Assembly: GCA_017437285.1 (NCBI GenBank)
Contig: JAFSBM010000078.1
Location: 1 to 34,523, forward strand
Direction: 5' to 3'
From: Ruminococcus sp.
GTDB taxonomy: Bacteria; Bacillota; Clostridia; Oscillospirales; Ruminococcaceae
Length of the DNA: 34,523 bases
The notes under the pieces were generated by a model that worked only from the letters and a program-made list of their open reading frames with translations, made no database searches and was not told the origin of the DNA. Position numbers and translations under genes: made by a program. Positions 24,689 to 31,029 of the stretch are shown here, one piece after another (position 1 is the stretch's first letter; each line of letters opens with the position of its first letter).

Positions 24689-25309
24689 ATGAAAATAATT
24701 CCATATACCACCAGTTTATCTGACTATTTAAAGGAAGATGATGTGATTGATTACAGCGATGAATCTATTACACAGCTTGCAGATGAATTATACAAAAAGG
24801 CTGACAGCGAAACGGAATACATAAAAGCGGCTTTTGAGTTTGTAAGAGATGAGGTTTCTCACTCGGCGGACATAAATGAAGATATGATAACCTGTTCCGC
24901 TTCAGAGGTATTAAGAGCAAGGCATGGTATATGCTTTGCAAAATCTCATTTACTTGCAGCTTTGTTGCGTTGCAAATCCATACCAACTGGATTTTGTTAT
25001 CAAAAGCTGACTTTTGGCGATGAAACATCTCCGGTTCTTGTGTATCACGGATTAAACGGCGTATATCTCAATGAGTACAAAAAATGGATACGTCTTGACG
25101 CAAGAGGAAATAAGGGCAAAATCAATGCACAGTTTTCAATTGACGAAGAACAGCTTGCCTATCTTGTTCGTACTGAAAAGGGCGAGGAGGACGGATTAGT
25201 CATTTATCCTGCTCCTGATGTGAAGATTTTGGAAAAGCTGAAAAATAATAAGACAAGGACAGAACTTTGGAACGATTTGCCTACTGAATTAGGCTGTTGC
25301 ATTTATTAA
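24689..25309 (+). CDS. Transglutaminase-like (papain-fold) protein
   Basis: 206 residues. A helical start leads into the transglutaminase-core signature: the cysteine in ARHGICFAKSHLLAALLRC (near residue 76), the histidine in VYHGLNGVYL, and the aspartate in WIRLDARGNK. These three form the expected Cys-His-Asp triad. Bacterial stand-alone members are usually proteases or amidases of unknown substrate. No signal peptide or membrane segment is visible. AAAGGGTTGAT before the ATG is a plausible ribosome site. Confidence 0.82.
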   Translation: MKIIPYTTSLSDYLKEDDVIDYSDESITQLADELYKKADSETEYIKAAFEFVRDEVSHSADINEDMITCSASEVLRARHGICFAKSHLLAALLRCKSIPTGFCYQKLTFGDETSPVLVYHGLNGVYLNEYKKWIRLDARGNKGKINAQFSIDEEQLAYLVRTEKGEEDGLVIYPAPDVKILEKLKNNKTRTELWNDLPTELGCCIY

Positions 25310-25331
25310 TGAAATTTACGGAGGAAATAAA

Positions 25332-25703
25332 ATGTATTTATCTGAATACTGCGATGTTAATTATAATGAAACGAATAATATCGTATTTGTAAAATGGAAG
25401 AAATTCTGCTGTATGGAGGATTACAGAAAACCTTTAGAATTTGCTCTTGACATTATAAAACAATACAAATGCGATTATGTCGCTGATACACGTGACGGGT
25501 TTGAGAATATACCCGAAGATACAAAGTGGGTAGCTGATTATTTTATGCCAAAAGCCGCTGAATATGGCTGTACGTGCATTTACTTCATTATTGATGAGAA
25601 TAATACTCTGAAAGATGAACTTGAAGGACAGCAAAAGGATTCACAAAGTCTTATGCAGTTTAAATATATCTATGATATTTGTGAAGTTTCAACAGAGAGG
25701 TAA
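25332..25703 (+). CDS. Conserved-looking hypothetical protein, 123 residues
   Basis: The start is backed by CGGAGGAAA. The protein looks like a small alpha/beta domain: paired strands at the N-terminus (NIVFVKWKKFC), a helix, the strand CDYVADTRDGF, a second helix through WVADYFMPKAAEYGC, then the strand TCIYFIIDENN. This order recalls STAS/SpoIIAA-like folds, but I see no motif that proves it. It lies 2 bases before the membrane protein gene, so the two are probably cotranslated. Confidence 0.7.
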   Translation: MYLSEYCDVNYNETNNIVFVKWKKFCCMEDYRKPLEFALDIIKQYKCDYVADTRDGFENIPEDTKWVADYFMPKAAEYGCTCIYFIIDENNTLKDELEGQQKDSQSLMQFKYIYDICEVSTER

Positions 25704-25705
25704 AA

Positions 25706-26155
25706 ATGCTGAAAAAATACAAATTTGGTTTTGATATATGGGGGTTGGTCGTATTCTTAATTGTGATGATTCCAACTTTTATTTGGTCGGCAGTACCTGC
25801 TCCAGATGATATATTAAGAAATGAATCAAAAACTCAGATTATTGATGTGATAGGTTCAGTTTGTCAAGTGTTATTCGCTGCTATATTGTGTGTGCTGATA
25901 AACCAAGAGAGGAAAAAATTAAAGCTTTCACCGCTTATTATAGCGGCAATTATATCAACAATTATCTATTTTGCAGGGTGGATATTGTACTATTGCGGCA
26001 ATACATCCCCACTTGTAATTATGGCATTGACATTGCCGCCATGCTTTGCGTTTTTCTTCTTTGCACTTGATAGAAGAAATATTTTAGCAGTTTTTCCGAT
26101 TGTATGTTTTACTGTATGTCATCTGGTATATGGCATTGTGAATTTTTGCTTATAA
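25706..26155 (+). CDS. Small four-helix membrane protein of unknown function
   Basis: 149 residues with four to five hydrophobic segments (GLVVFLIVMIPTFIWSAV, VLFAAILCVLI, LIIAAIISTIIYFAGWILYY, then two near the C-terminus). A short loop after the first contains PDDILRNE. The ribosome site GAGAGG lies in the end of the preceding gene. I do not recognise a family with certainty. The layout is typical of small unknown integral membrane proteins of Clostridia. Confidence 0.72.
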   Translation: MLKKYKFGFDIWGLVVFLIVMIPTFIWSAVPAPDDILRNESKTQIIDVIGSVCQVLFAAILCVLINQERKKLKLSPLIIAAIISTIIYFAGWILYYCGNTSPLVIMALTLPPCFAFFFFALDRRNILAVFPIVCFTVCHLVYGIVNFCL

Positions 26156-26203
26156 AGAGGAATGGTTTAAGATATGATAAAGCTTTTAGGAAGAGGAAAT
26201 GAT
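26154..26203 (+). repeat. 50-bp direct repeat, upstream copy (duplicated gene junction)
   Basis: Matches 27202-27251 at 46 of 50 positions. It carries a copy of the first ten codons of the small membrane protein gene at 27222 (ATG at 26174, reading MIKLLGRGND) that ends at a stop after 13 codons. It also supplies the ribosome site of the next gene. Confidence 0.85.
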
Positions 26204-26205
26204 AA

Positions 26206-26697
26206 ATGCTGCTGACAAATTATGATTTCTATGATGTATATGCATATATTGTGAATTTTCGAAGTTTCCCCAAAAAATTCAAGAATTATCTGATACCGAC
26301 AGAGCAGATTATTAGTTATATGAATGCTCCGATAAAAAATGAGCTTGATAATAATACAATCAGAAAAATTATCAGACCATTTTACAACAACGGAGATAGT
26401 ATGCTGTGGGTAACAGTTGACAATATCTATACAGCAAACCTATGCATTATAAAGCATATTTCGTATTATAGCATACTTTCAGCAATATTTGAAGAAATGC
26501 TGCGTGTTTACGAAAATGAACAGCAATTCGTACAGCTTTGTGATGCAGTACATAATATCCCTTTAATTTTAGCGGATGCAAAAAAGCTCGAAAAGGTAAT
26601 AAAAATAATGATAAAGGAATACAGAGAAAATTATAACCATGATTTTCTTGTAGATGAATTAAAGAAATTAAAAGTATCTAACCGTGTAAACAGATGA
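26206..26697 (+). CDS. Hypothetical protein, 163 residues
   Basis: The start follows AAGAGGAAATGATAA, which is part of the duplicated 50-bp segment. The protein is soluble, rich in Asn, Tyr and Ile, and mostly helical, with no motif I recognise. Segments such as IPTEQIISYMNAPIKNEL and SILSAIFEEMLRVYENEQ suggest helices. The stop overlaps the region just before the GNAT gene, so the two probably form a unit bounded by the direct repeats. Confidence 0.65.
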   Translation: MLLTNYDFYDVYAYIVNFRSFPKKFKNYLIPTEQIISYMNAPIKNELDNNTIRKIIRPFYNNGDSMLWVTVDNIYTANLCIIKHISYYSILSAIFEEMLRVYENEQQFVQLCDAVHNIPLILADAKKLEKVIKIMIKEYRENYNHDFLVDELKKLKVSNRVNR

Positions 26698-26711
26698 AAT
26701 GGAGAAATATT

Positions 26712-27218
26712 ATGAAAATAAGACCATTTATATTAAATCGTGATTTTGATAAAATTAAAAACTGGATTACCGATGAGAGAACACACGCTATGTGGTGTGC
26801 TAATCGTTTTGAATATCCCTTGAATAAGGTGAATTTTACAGCTATAATGACAGAGATATGGAAAGAATATGGAGATATTCCCCATGTTGCAGTTGATGAT
26901 AGCAACGAAATAATAGGCTTTTTCTGTTATTCCTTAAATCCAGATACCAATGAGGGAATGTTGAAATTCATAATGGTAGACCCTGCACAACGTGGGAAAG
27001 GAATCGGAAAAACTATGATTCGGCTTGCCCTTGAATATGCGTTTGATATTACAAAAGCAGATGCTGTTCACCTCAATGTATTTACAGAAAATGCAAGAGC
27101 AAAGAAATGTTATGAAAGTGTTGGTTTTGCAGAGAGATACACAGACGCTGACGTATTTGCCTATAAAGATGAATTGTGGGGCAGATGTAATATGATTATA
27201 AAAAAAGGAATTGTTTGA
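26712..27218 (+). CDS. GNAT-family N-acetyltransferase
   Basis: 168 residues from ATG 26712, chosen because TGGAGA lies 6 bases upstream; an in-frame ATG at 26694 overlaps the previous stop. RimI/RimJ-like layout: KIRPFILNRDFDKIKNWI at the start, a central strand pair, and the acetyl-CoA loop FIMVDPAQRGKGIGKTM (R/Q-x-x-G-x-G/A), then LNVFTENARAKKCYESVGF, which closes the fold. It acetylates an amine on a small molecule or protein N-terminus; the substrate is unknown. Confidence 0.9.
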   Translation: MKIRPFILNRDFDKIKNWITDERTHAMWCANRFEYPLNKVNFTAIMTEIWKEYGDIPHVAVDDSNEIIGFFCYSLNPDTNEGMLKFIMVDPAQRGKGIGKTMIRLALEYAFDITKADAVHLNVFTENARAKKCYESVGFAERYTDADVFAYKDELWGRCNMIIKKGIV

Positions 27219-27251
27219 GATATGATAAAGCTTTTAGGAAAAGGAAATGAT
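27202..27251 (+). repeat. 50-bp direct repeat, downstream copy
   Basis: Partner of 26154-26203, 1048 bases away. This copy contains the true start of the small membrane protein gene. The hypothetical gene and the GNAT gene lie exactly between the two copies. Confidence 0.85.
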
Positions 27252-27398
27252 TTATACACAGAAAGCGGCAGAATAACCAAATCAGGATATATTGTATTGG
27301 TTATTTCAACTATATTCGGACTTGCTTGTTTTTTGACAGGCAGGGAGATTTATGGAAGAATATTGAAAAATAAGGCTGATAATTCAGCCATAAAGTGA
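27222..27398 (+). CDS. Small single-pass membrane protein, 58 residues
   Basis: The ATG at 27222 opens 58 codons ending in TGA 27396-27398: a polar N-terminus (MIKLLGKGNDLYTESGRITK), one hydrophobic helix at about 24-42 (YIVLVISTIFGLACFLTG), then a basic tail. AAAAAGGAATTG is a possible weak ribosome site. Its beginning is duplicated at 26174, which supports a real translated start. The function is unknown. Confidence 0.6.
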   Translation: MIKLLGKGNDLYTESGRITKSGYIVLVISTIFGLACFLTGREIYGRILKNKADNSAIK

Positions 27399-27412
27399 TA
27401 AGGAGCAAAAAA

Positions 27413-27856
27413 ATGATATACACAAAACTAACCCAAAAAGCAATGCAGATAGCGTATGCGGCACATCATGGACAGACTGACTGCAATGGTATGCCATACG
27501 TATTCCACCCATATCACTTAGCGGAGCAAATGGACGACGAGATTTCATGCTGTGTGGCATTGCTCCACGACGTAGCGGAAGATACAGAGGTAACTCTTGA
27601 CGAACTTGCAAAGAATTTTCCGCAGGAGGTAATTGAAGCCTTAAAGCTTCTGACCCATGAAAAAGATACGGATTATTTTGAATATGTCCGCAGAATAAAG
27701 GAGAATCCTACTGCAAAAAAGGTTAAGCTTGCTGATTTAGCACACAATATGGACAGGAGCAGAATTGTTGACAGTTCCGCTGTATCTGCTGAAAAGCTGA
27801 ATAAATGGGATGAAAAGTATAGCAAAGCTATGGAGATTTTGACGAGAGAAATTTAA
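27413..27856 (+). CDS. HD-domain phosphohydrolase, SpoT/MESH1-like
   Basis: 147 residues from ATG 27413, preceded by AAGGAG; an upstream in-frame GTG (27395) would overlap the previous stop. The protein is one HD domain of the RelA/SpoT hydrolase type: AYAAHHGQTDCNGMPYVFHP with its first histidine, then CCVALLHDVAEDT carrying the paired His-Asp, and VKLADLAHNMDRS, which places the last metal-binding Asp. Stand-alone small proteins of this kind hydrolyse (p)ppGpp or related nucleotides. There is no synthetase domain, so it would act only as a hydrolase. The substrate is inferred from family resemblance. Confidence 0.86.
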   Translation: MIYTKLTQKAMQIAYAAHHGQTDCNGMPYVFHPYHLAEQMDDEISCCVALLHDVAEDTEVTLDELAKNFPQEVIEALKLLTHEKDTDYFEYVRRIKENPTAKKVKLADLAHNMDRSRIVDSSAVSAEKLNKWDEKYSKAMEILTREI

Positions 27857-27877
27857 AAGTATTACAGGAGAAAAATT

Positions 27878-28351
27878 ATGAAATTAATATTTAAACAACG
27901 TATGTTCTCATGGTTTGATAGTTACGATATATATGATGAGTCCGGAAATACCGTGTTTGTCGTCAAGGGACAGCTTTCATGGGGACATTTACTCAAAATC
28001 TACGACGCATATGGAAATGAAGTTGGTAGTGTAAAGGAGAAAATACTGACATTACTTCCTAAATTTGAAATGTATCTTGAGCAGAAATATGTCGGTTGTA
28101 TAAGCAGAGAGCTTTCTTTGTTCATTCCCAAATACAATATTGATTATAACGGCTGGCACGTTGAGGGTAACTGGTTTGAATGGGATTATAATATCGTTGA
28201 TTATACAGGGCAGAGTGTTGCCAGTGTTTCAAAGGAAATTTGGAAATGGACTGATACATATGTAATTGATATTTATAATCAGCAGGACGCAATTTATGCA
28301 CTTATGCTTGTTATTGCTATTGATGCGGAGAAGTGTTCCAGGGATAATTAA
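27878..28351 (+). CDS. LURP-one-related (tubby-like fold) protein
   Basis: 157 residues behind CAGGAGAAA. Repeating beta-strand pattern with the family features DSYDIYDESGNTVFVVKG, HLLKIYDAYGNEVGSVKEK, WHVEGNWFEWDYNIVDYTG and a final SKEIWKWTDTYVIDI. These match the LURP-one/YxjI group, which adopts a twelve-stranded tubby-like barrel around one hydrophobic helix (here near the C-terminus, IYALMLVIAIDA). The role in bacteria is unclear; membrane or phosphoinositide-like binding has been proposed for the fold. The last codon overlaps the right 23-bp repeat. Confidence 0.72.
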   Translation: MKLIFKQRMFSWFDSYDIYDESGNTVFVVKGQLSWGHLLKIYDAYGNEVGSVKEKILTLLPKFEMYLEQKYVGCISRELSLFIPKYNIDYNGWHVEGNWFEWDYNIVDYTGQSVASVSKEIWKWTDTYVIDIYNQQDAIYALMLVIAIDAEKCSRDN

Positions 28352-28370
28352 AGGGCATCTCTAAAGAAAT
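28348..28370 (+). repeat. 23-bp direct repeat, right copy (MITE-end-like)
   Basis: Matches 23806-23828 at 22 of 23 positions, same orientation. It begins inside the stop region of the LURP-one-like gene and contains GGGCATCTCTAAA, the MITE terminal sequence. No matching opposite end is present nearby. Confidence 0.75.
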
Positions 28371-28404
28371 TTTGCTTTTAGAAAACCACTGAATGGAGAT
28401 AAAA

Positions 28405-29079
28405 ATGAGAAAAATATTGATAGTTGAAGATGACAATGCTCTTTCTATGGGACTATGCCGTGCATTGAAAAGCGAAGAAATAGAAACTATCCCTGCTGAA
28501 ACCCTACATTCAGCAAAGGAACAGCTTGCAAAGAATGAAATTTCTTTGGTGCTGCTTGATGTCAATCTTCCTGACGGAAACGGCTTTGATTTTCTTCCAT
28601 TTGTTAAAAATACATATGGCATACCTGTAATAATGCTTACCGCTAACGACCTTGAAACCGATATAGTAGCAGGCCTTGAAGCAGGTGCCGACGACTATAT
28701 AACAAAGCCTTTCAGCCTTGCGGTGCTTCGTGCAAGAGTAAACACACAGCTTCGTAAAACTGTTGTGAAATCAGAAAATATTAAATTTATGGACGGCAGT
28801 TATGTTTTTGATTTTGAGAATATGGATTTCACTGTTGGTGGAATATCTGTTGAATTGAGCAAAACAGAACAAAAACTGCTTCGAATACTTACAGCTAATG
28901 CGGGAATCACTCTTTCACGTGAAAAATTAGTTGACAGAATTTGGACAGACGGTGCAGAATATGTGGACGAAAACGCTCTTTCAGTATCTATAAAAAGGCT
29001 TCGTGATAAGCTTAATGCTAAAGAGTATATCAGGACTGTTTACGGTATCGGATATATGTGGGTGAAGAACAATGTATGA
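28405..29079 (+). CDS. OmpR-family response regulator
   Basis: 224 residues from ATG 28405; GGAG at 28395-28398 supports this over the in-frame ATG at 28393. The receiver domain shows the acidic pair in ILIVEDDNA, phospho-acceptor Asp52 in LLDVNLPDG, VIMLTAND and the lysine in DDYITKPFS. The C-terminal winged helix (about 128-222) has LSKTEQKLLRIL, SREKLVDRIW and IRTVYGIGYMW. It overlaps the kinase gene by 8 bases. It should bind DNA to control the ABC transporter genes downstream, as in antimicrobial-peptide response modules. Confidence 0.94.
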   Translation: MRKILIVEDDNALSMGLCRALKSEEIETIPAETLHSAKEQLAKNEISLVLLDVNLPDGNGFDFLPFVKNTYGIPVIMLTANDLETDIVAGLEAGADDYITKPFSLAVLRARVNTQLRKTVVKSENIKFMDGSYVFDFENMDFTVGGISVELSKTEQKLLRILTANAGITLSREKLVDRIWTDGAEYVDENALSVSIKRLRDKLNAKEYIRTVYGIGYMWVKNNV

Positions 29080-30001
29080 GGATACAAAATACACAATAGA
29101 AATAGATTTATTGCTGCCTTGTCTTATTATTTTCGGAGCAGCATTGATAGCGTATGCTGTATATTGCCGTTTACATCTGAAAAAACAGATAAATAAAATT
29201 GACGCAATGCTTGATGAAGCGATTAACGGAACATTTGTTGAAAAGGAATATAACGAAACACAGCTTTCGTATCTTGAATCAAAGTTATGGAAATATCTTT
29301 CATCATCCGAAATCTCAGCACGAAAAACAGGAGAGGAAAAAGCAAAAATCAAAACGCTCATTGCAGATATTTCTCATCAGACCAAAACACCGATAGCAAA
29401 TATTTGCCTTTATTCCGAGCTGTTATCGGAAAGTGAACTGTCAGAGGAACAGAAGGACTATACAGAGAGAATATCAGCACAATCTGATAAACTTTCTTTT
29501 CTTATCTCCTCTCTTGTTAAGCTTTCAAGACTTGAAACAGGTATTATTTCTCTTTCTCCAAAGGAAAACCTTATTGCACCAATGCTTGAAAAGATTATAT
29601 CCCAAGCTCAGCTTAAGGCATCGGCAAAAGGACTTCAGCTTGACCTGATATGCGGCGATGAAAAGGCTGTATTTGATGAGAAATGGACTAATGAAGCCAT
29701 ATGGAACATTGTTGATAATGCTATAAAATACACTGAAAGAGGAAAAGTAAGTATAACCGTAAAAAACTATGAAATGTTTGTCTGTGTAGAGATAGCCGAT
29801 ACAGGCTGTGGTATTCCCGAAGAAGAACAAGCACGGATTTTTGCCCGTTTTTATCGCTCCGAAAAAACATCATCAGAGGAAGGAGTTGGCATTGGTCTTT
29901 ATCTTGCAAGACAAATATTATCGGCACAGAACGGATATATTAAAATTTCATCAGAGCCAGGAAAAGGTTCAGTATTTTCTGTGTTTCTTTCAAAACTGTA
30001 A
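29072..30001 (+). CDS. Sensor histidine kinase with a single short membrane anchor
   Basis: 309 residues. There is one visible transmembrane helix (about 12-32, LLLPCLIIFGAALIAYAVYC) with only about ten residues outside, so it has practically no extracellular sensor. A coiled linker follows, then the phospho-acceptor box TLIADISHQTKTPIA (His102), the N-box NEAIWNIVDNAIKYT, G1 DTGCGIP, the F-box FARFYRSE and G2 GVGIGLYLAR. Kinases of this size commonly partner FtsX-type transporters and may sense signals through them. A strong terminator follows 46 bases after the stop. Confidence 0.92.
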   Translation: MYEDTKYTIEIDLLLPCLIIFGAALIAYAVYCRLHLKKQINKIDAMLDEAINGTFVEKEYNETQLSYLESKLWKYLSSSEISARKTGEEKAKIKTLIADISHQTKTPIANICLYSELLSESELSEEQKDYTERISAQSDKLSFLISSLVKLSRLETGIISLSPKENLIAPMLEKIISQAQLKASAKGLQLDLICGDEKAVFDEKWTNEAIWNIVDNAIKYTERGKVSITVKNYEMFVCVEIADTGCGIPEEEQARIFARFYRSEKTSSEEGVGIGLYLARQILSAQNGYIKISSEPGKGSVFSVFLSKL

Positions 30002-30047
30002 GAATTGTTTTCCCTGTGGAAATAATGTGGTAAGATTTATATTATAT

Positions 30048-30084
30048 AATTCGTATTGTAAGGAAAATACAATACGAATTTTTT
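30048..30084 (+). terminator. Intrinsic terminator after the two-component genes
   Basis: AATTCGTATTGTA (30048-30060) pairs perfectly with TACAATACGAATT (30068-30080) and is followed by TTTT. It separates the kinase gene from the ABC transporter genes. Confidence 0.88.
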
Positions 30085-30086
30085 AA

Positions 30087-30245
30087 GGGCATCTCTAAAA
30101 ATCCGTTTGATTAAAGAAAAAAACAGATAGGTGCGGCAGCTGCAAGGAAACCTTCCGAAGGCGTGCTGTCGCACTCCAAGGGAGGTTGACGCAGCAGATG
30201 TCGTGCATAGCTGTTTTTTCTCAAAATGGGTTTTTAGAGATGCCC
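30087..30245 (-). mobile_element. MITE-like element, intact copy in opposite orientation (159 bp)
   Basis: Inverted ends GGGCATCTCTAAAAA and TTTTTAGAGATGCCC, with flanking duplication TTAA (30083-30086 and 30246-30249). The interior is the reverse complement of the copies at 9603 and 33672. It begins two bases after the kinase terminator. An apparent frame through it (starting at GTG 30131) is not conserved in the other copies. Confidence 0.88.
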
Positions 30246-30249
30246 TTAA

Positions 30250-30330
30250 GGCGACACCGCACAGAGCTTGTGCGAAAGATGCAGGCAGATTTCGTGCAAA
30301 AACGTCAGATGTGCTTTGTGCGGTGTTGCC
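30250..30330. mobile_element. Second, unrelated 81-bp MITE-like element
   Basis: GGCGACACCGCACA (30250-30263) and TGTGCGGTGTTGCC (30317-30330) are inverted repeats with one mismatch. TAA stands on both sides (30247-30249, 30331-30333). It abuts the first MITE directly and ends 16 bases before the ABC ATPase gene. Only one copy is seen in the window. Confidence 0.65.
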
Positions 30331-30346
30331 TAAAGGAGAGTATACT

Positions 30347-31018
30347 ATGATTATTTTATCAACTGAAAATCTTAAAAAGACATATGGCAAAGGTGAAACA
30401 GAAGTAAAAGCTCTTAACGATGTAACACTGGAAGTCGAGCAGGGTGAATTTGTATCAATTGTAGGTACATCGGGAAGCGGAAAATCAACTCTGCTCCATA
30501 TGCTTGGAGGACTTGACCGTCCAACAAGCGGTACTGTTAAAGTTGAGGGAAAAGATATTTTTTCCCTTAAAGATGAAGAACTTACAATATTCAGAAGAAG
30601 AAAAATCGGTTTTATATTCCAGAATTACAATCTTGTCCCGTCACTTAATGTGTATGAAAATATTGTCCTCCCCGTTCAGCTTGACGGCAGAGAGCCTGAT
30701 AAGAAGTATATCGACTTGATAATTGAAACTCTCGGTCTTTCAGAAAAGCTTGAAAATCTCTCAAATAATCTTTCAGGCGGTCAACAGCAAAGAGTTGCCA
30801 TTGCAAGAGCATTAGCATCAAAGCCTGCAATAATTCTTGCTGATGAACCTACAGGAAACCTTGACAGTAAGACATCGCAGGATGTTATGGGATTGCTCAA
30901 AGTGACAAGTACAAAATTTTCACAGACAATTGTTATGATTACCCATAACGAGGAAATTGCACAGCTTGCCGACCGTATCGTAAGAATTGAAGACGGAAAA
31001 ATTGTTGAAAAAGCGTAG
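30347..31018 (+). CDS. ABC transporter ATPase (LolD/MacB/FtsE-like)
   Basis: 223 residues from ATG 30347, which follows AAAGGAG. The frame is open further upstream, but only through MITE sequence, so a longer start is rejected. Walker A is GTSGSGKST (about residues 42-50), Q-loop FQNYNLVPSLNVYENI, signature LSGGQQQRVAIARAL, Walker B IILADEPTGNLDS, H-loop MITHNEE. This is the standard mechanotransmission-type ATPase that drives FtsX-fold permeases. The permease gene follows 11 bases later. Confidence 0.95.
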   Translation: MIILSTENLKKTYGKGETEVKALNDVTLEVEQGEFVSIVGTSGSGKSTLLHMLGGLDRPTSGTVKVEGKDIFSLKDEELTIFRRRKIGFIFQNYNLVPSLNVYENIVLPVQLDGREPDKKYIDLIIETLGLSEKLENLSNNLSGGQQQRVAIARALASKPAIILADEPTGNLDSKTSQDVMGLLKVTSTKFSQTIVMITHNEEIAQLADRIVRIEDGKIVEKA

Positions 31019-31029
31019 GGGTGAGCATA

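Noticed and set aside
23856-28351. Integron-like cassette array
   Set aside because: No attC-like inverted sites recur between the genes, several genes overlap or lie 2 bases apart, and the recombinase is of the serine, not tyrosine, class. Only the outer 23-bp repeats and one duplicated junction are supported.
30131-30346. N-terminal extension of the ABC ATPase opening at GTG 30131
   Set aside because: The added residues are encoded by the two MITE-like elements. The same frame is not kept in the 9603 copy, and a good ribosome site precedes ATG 30347.
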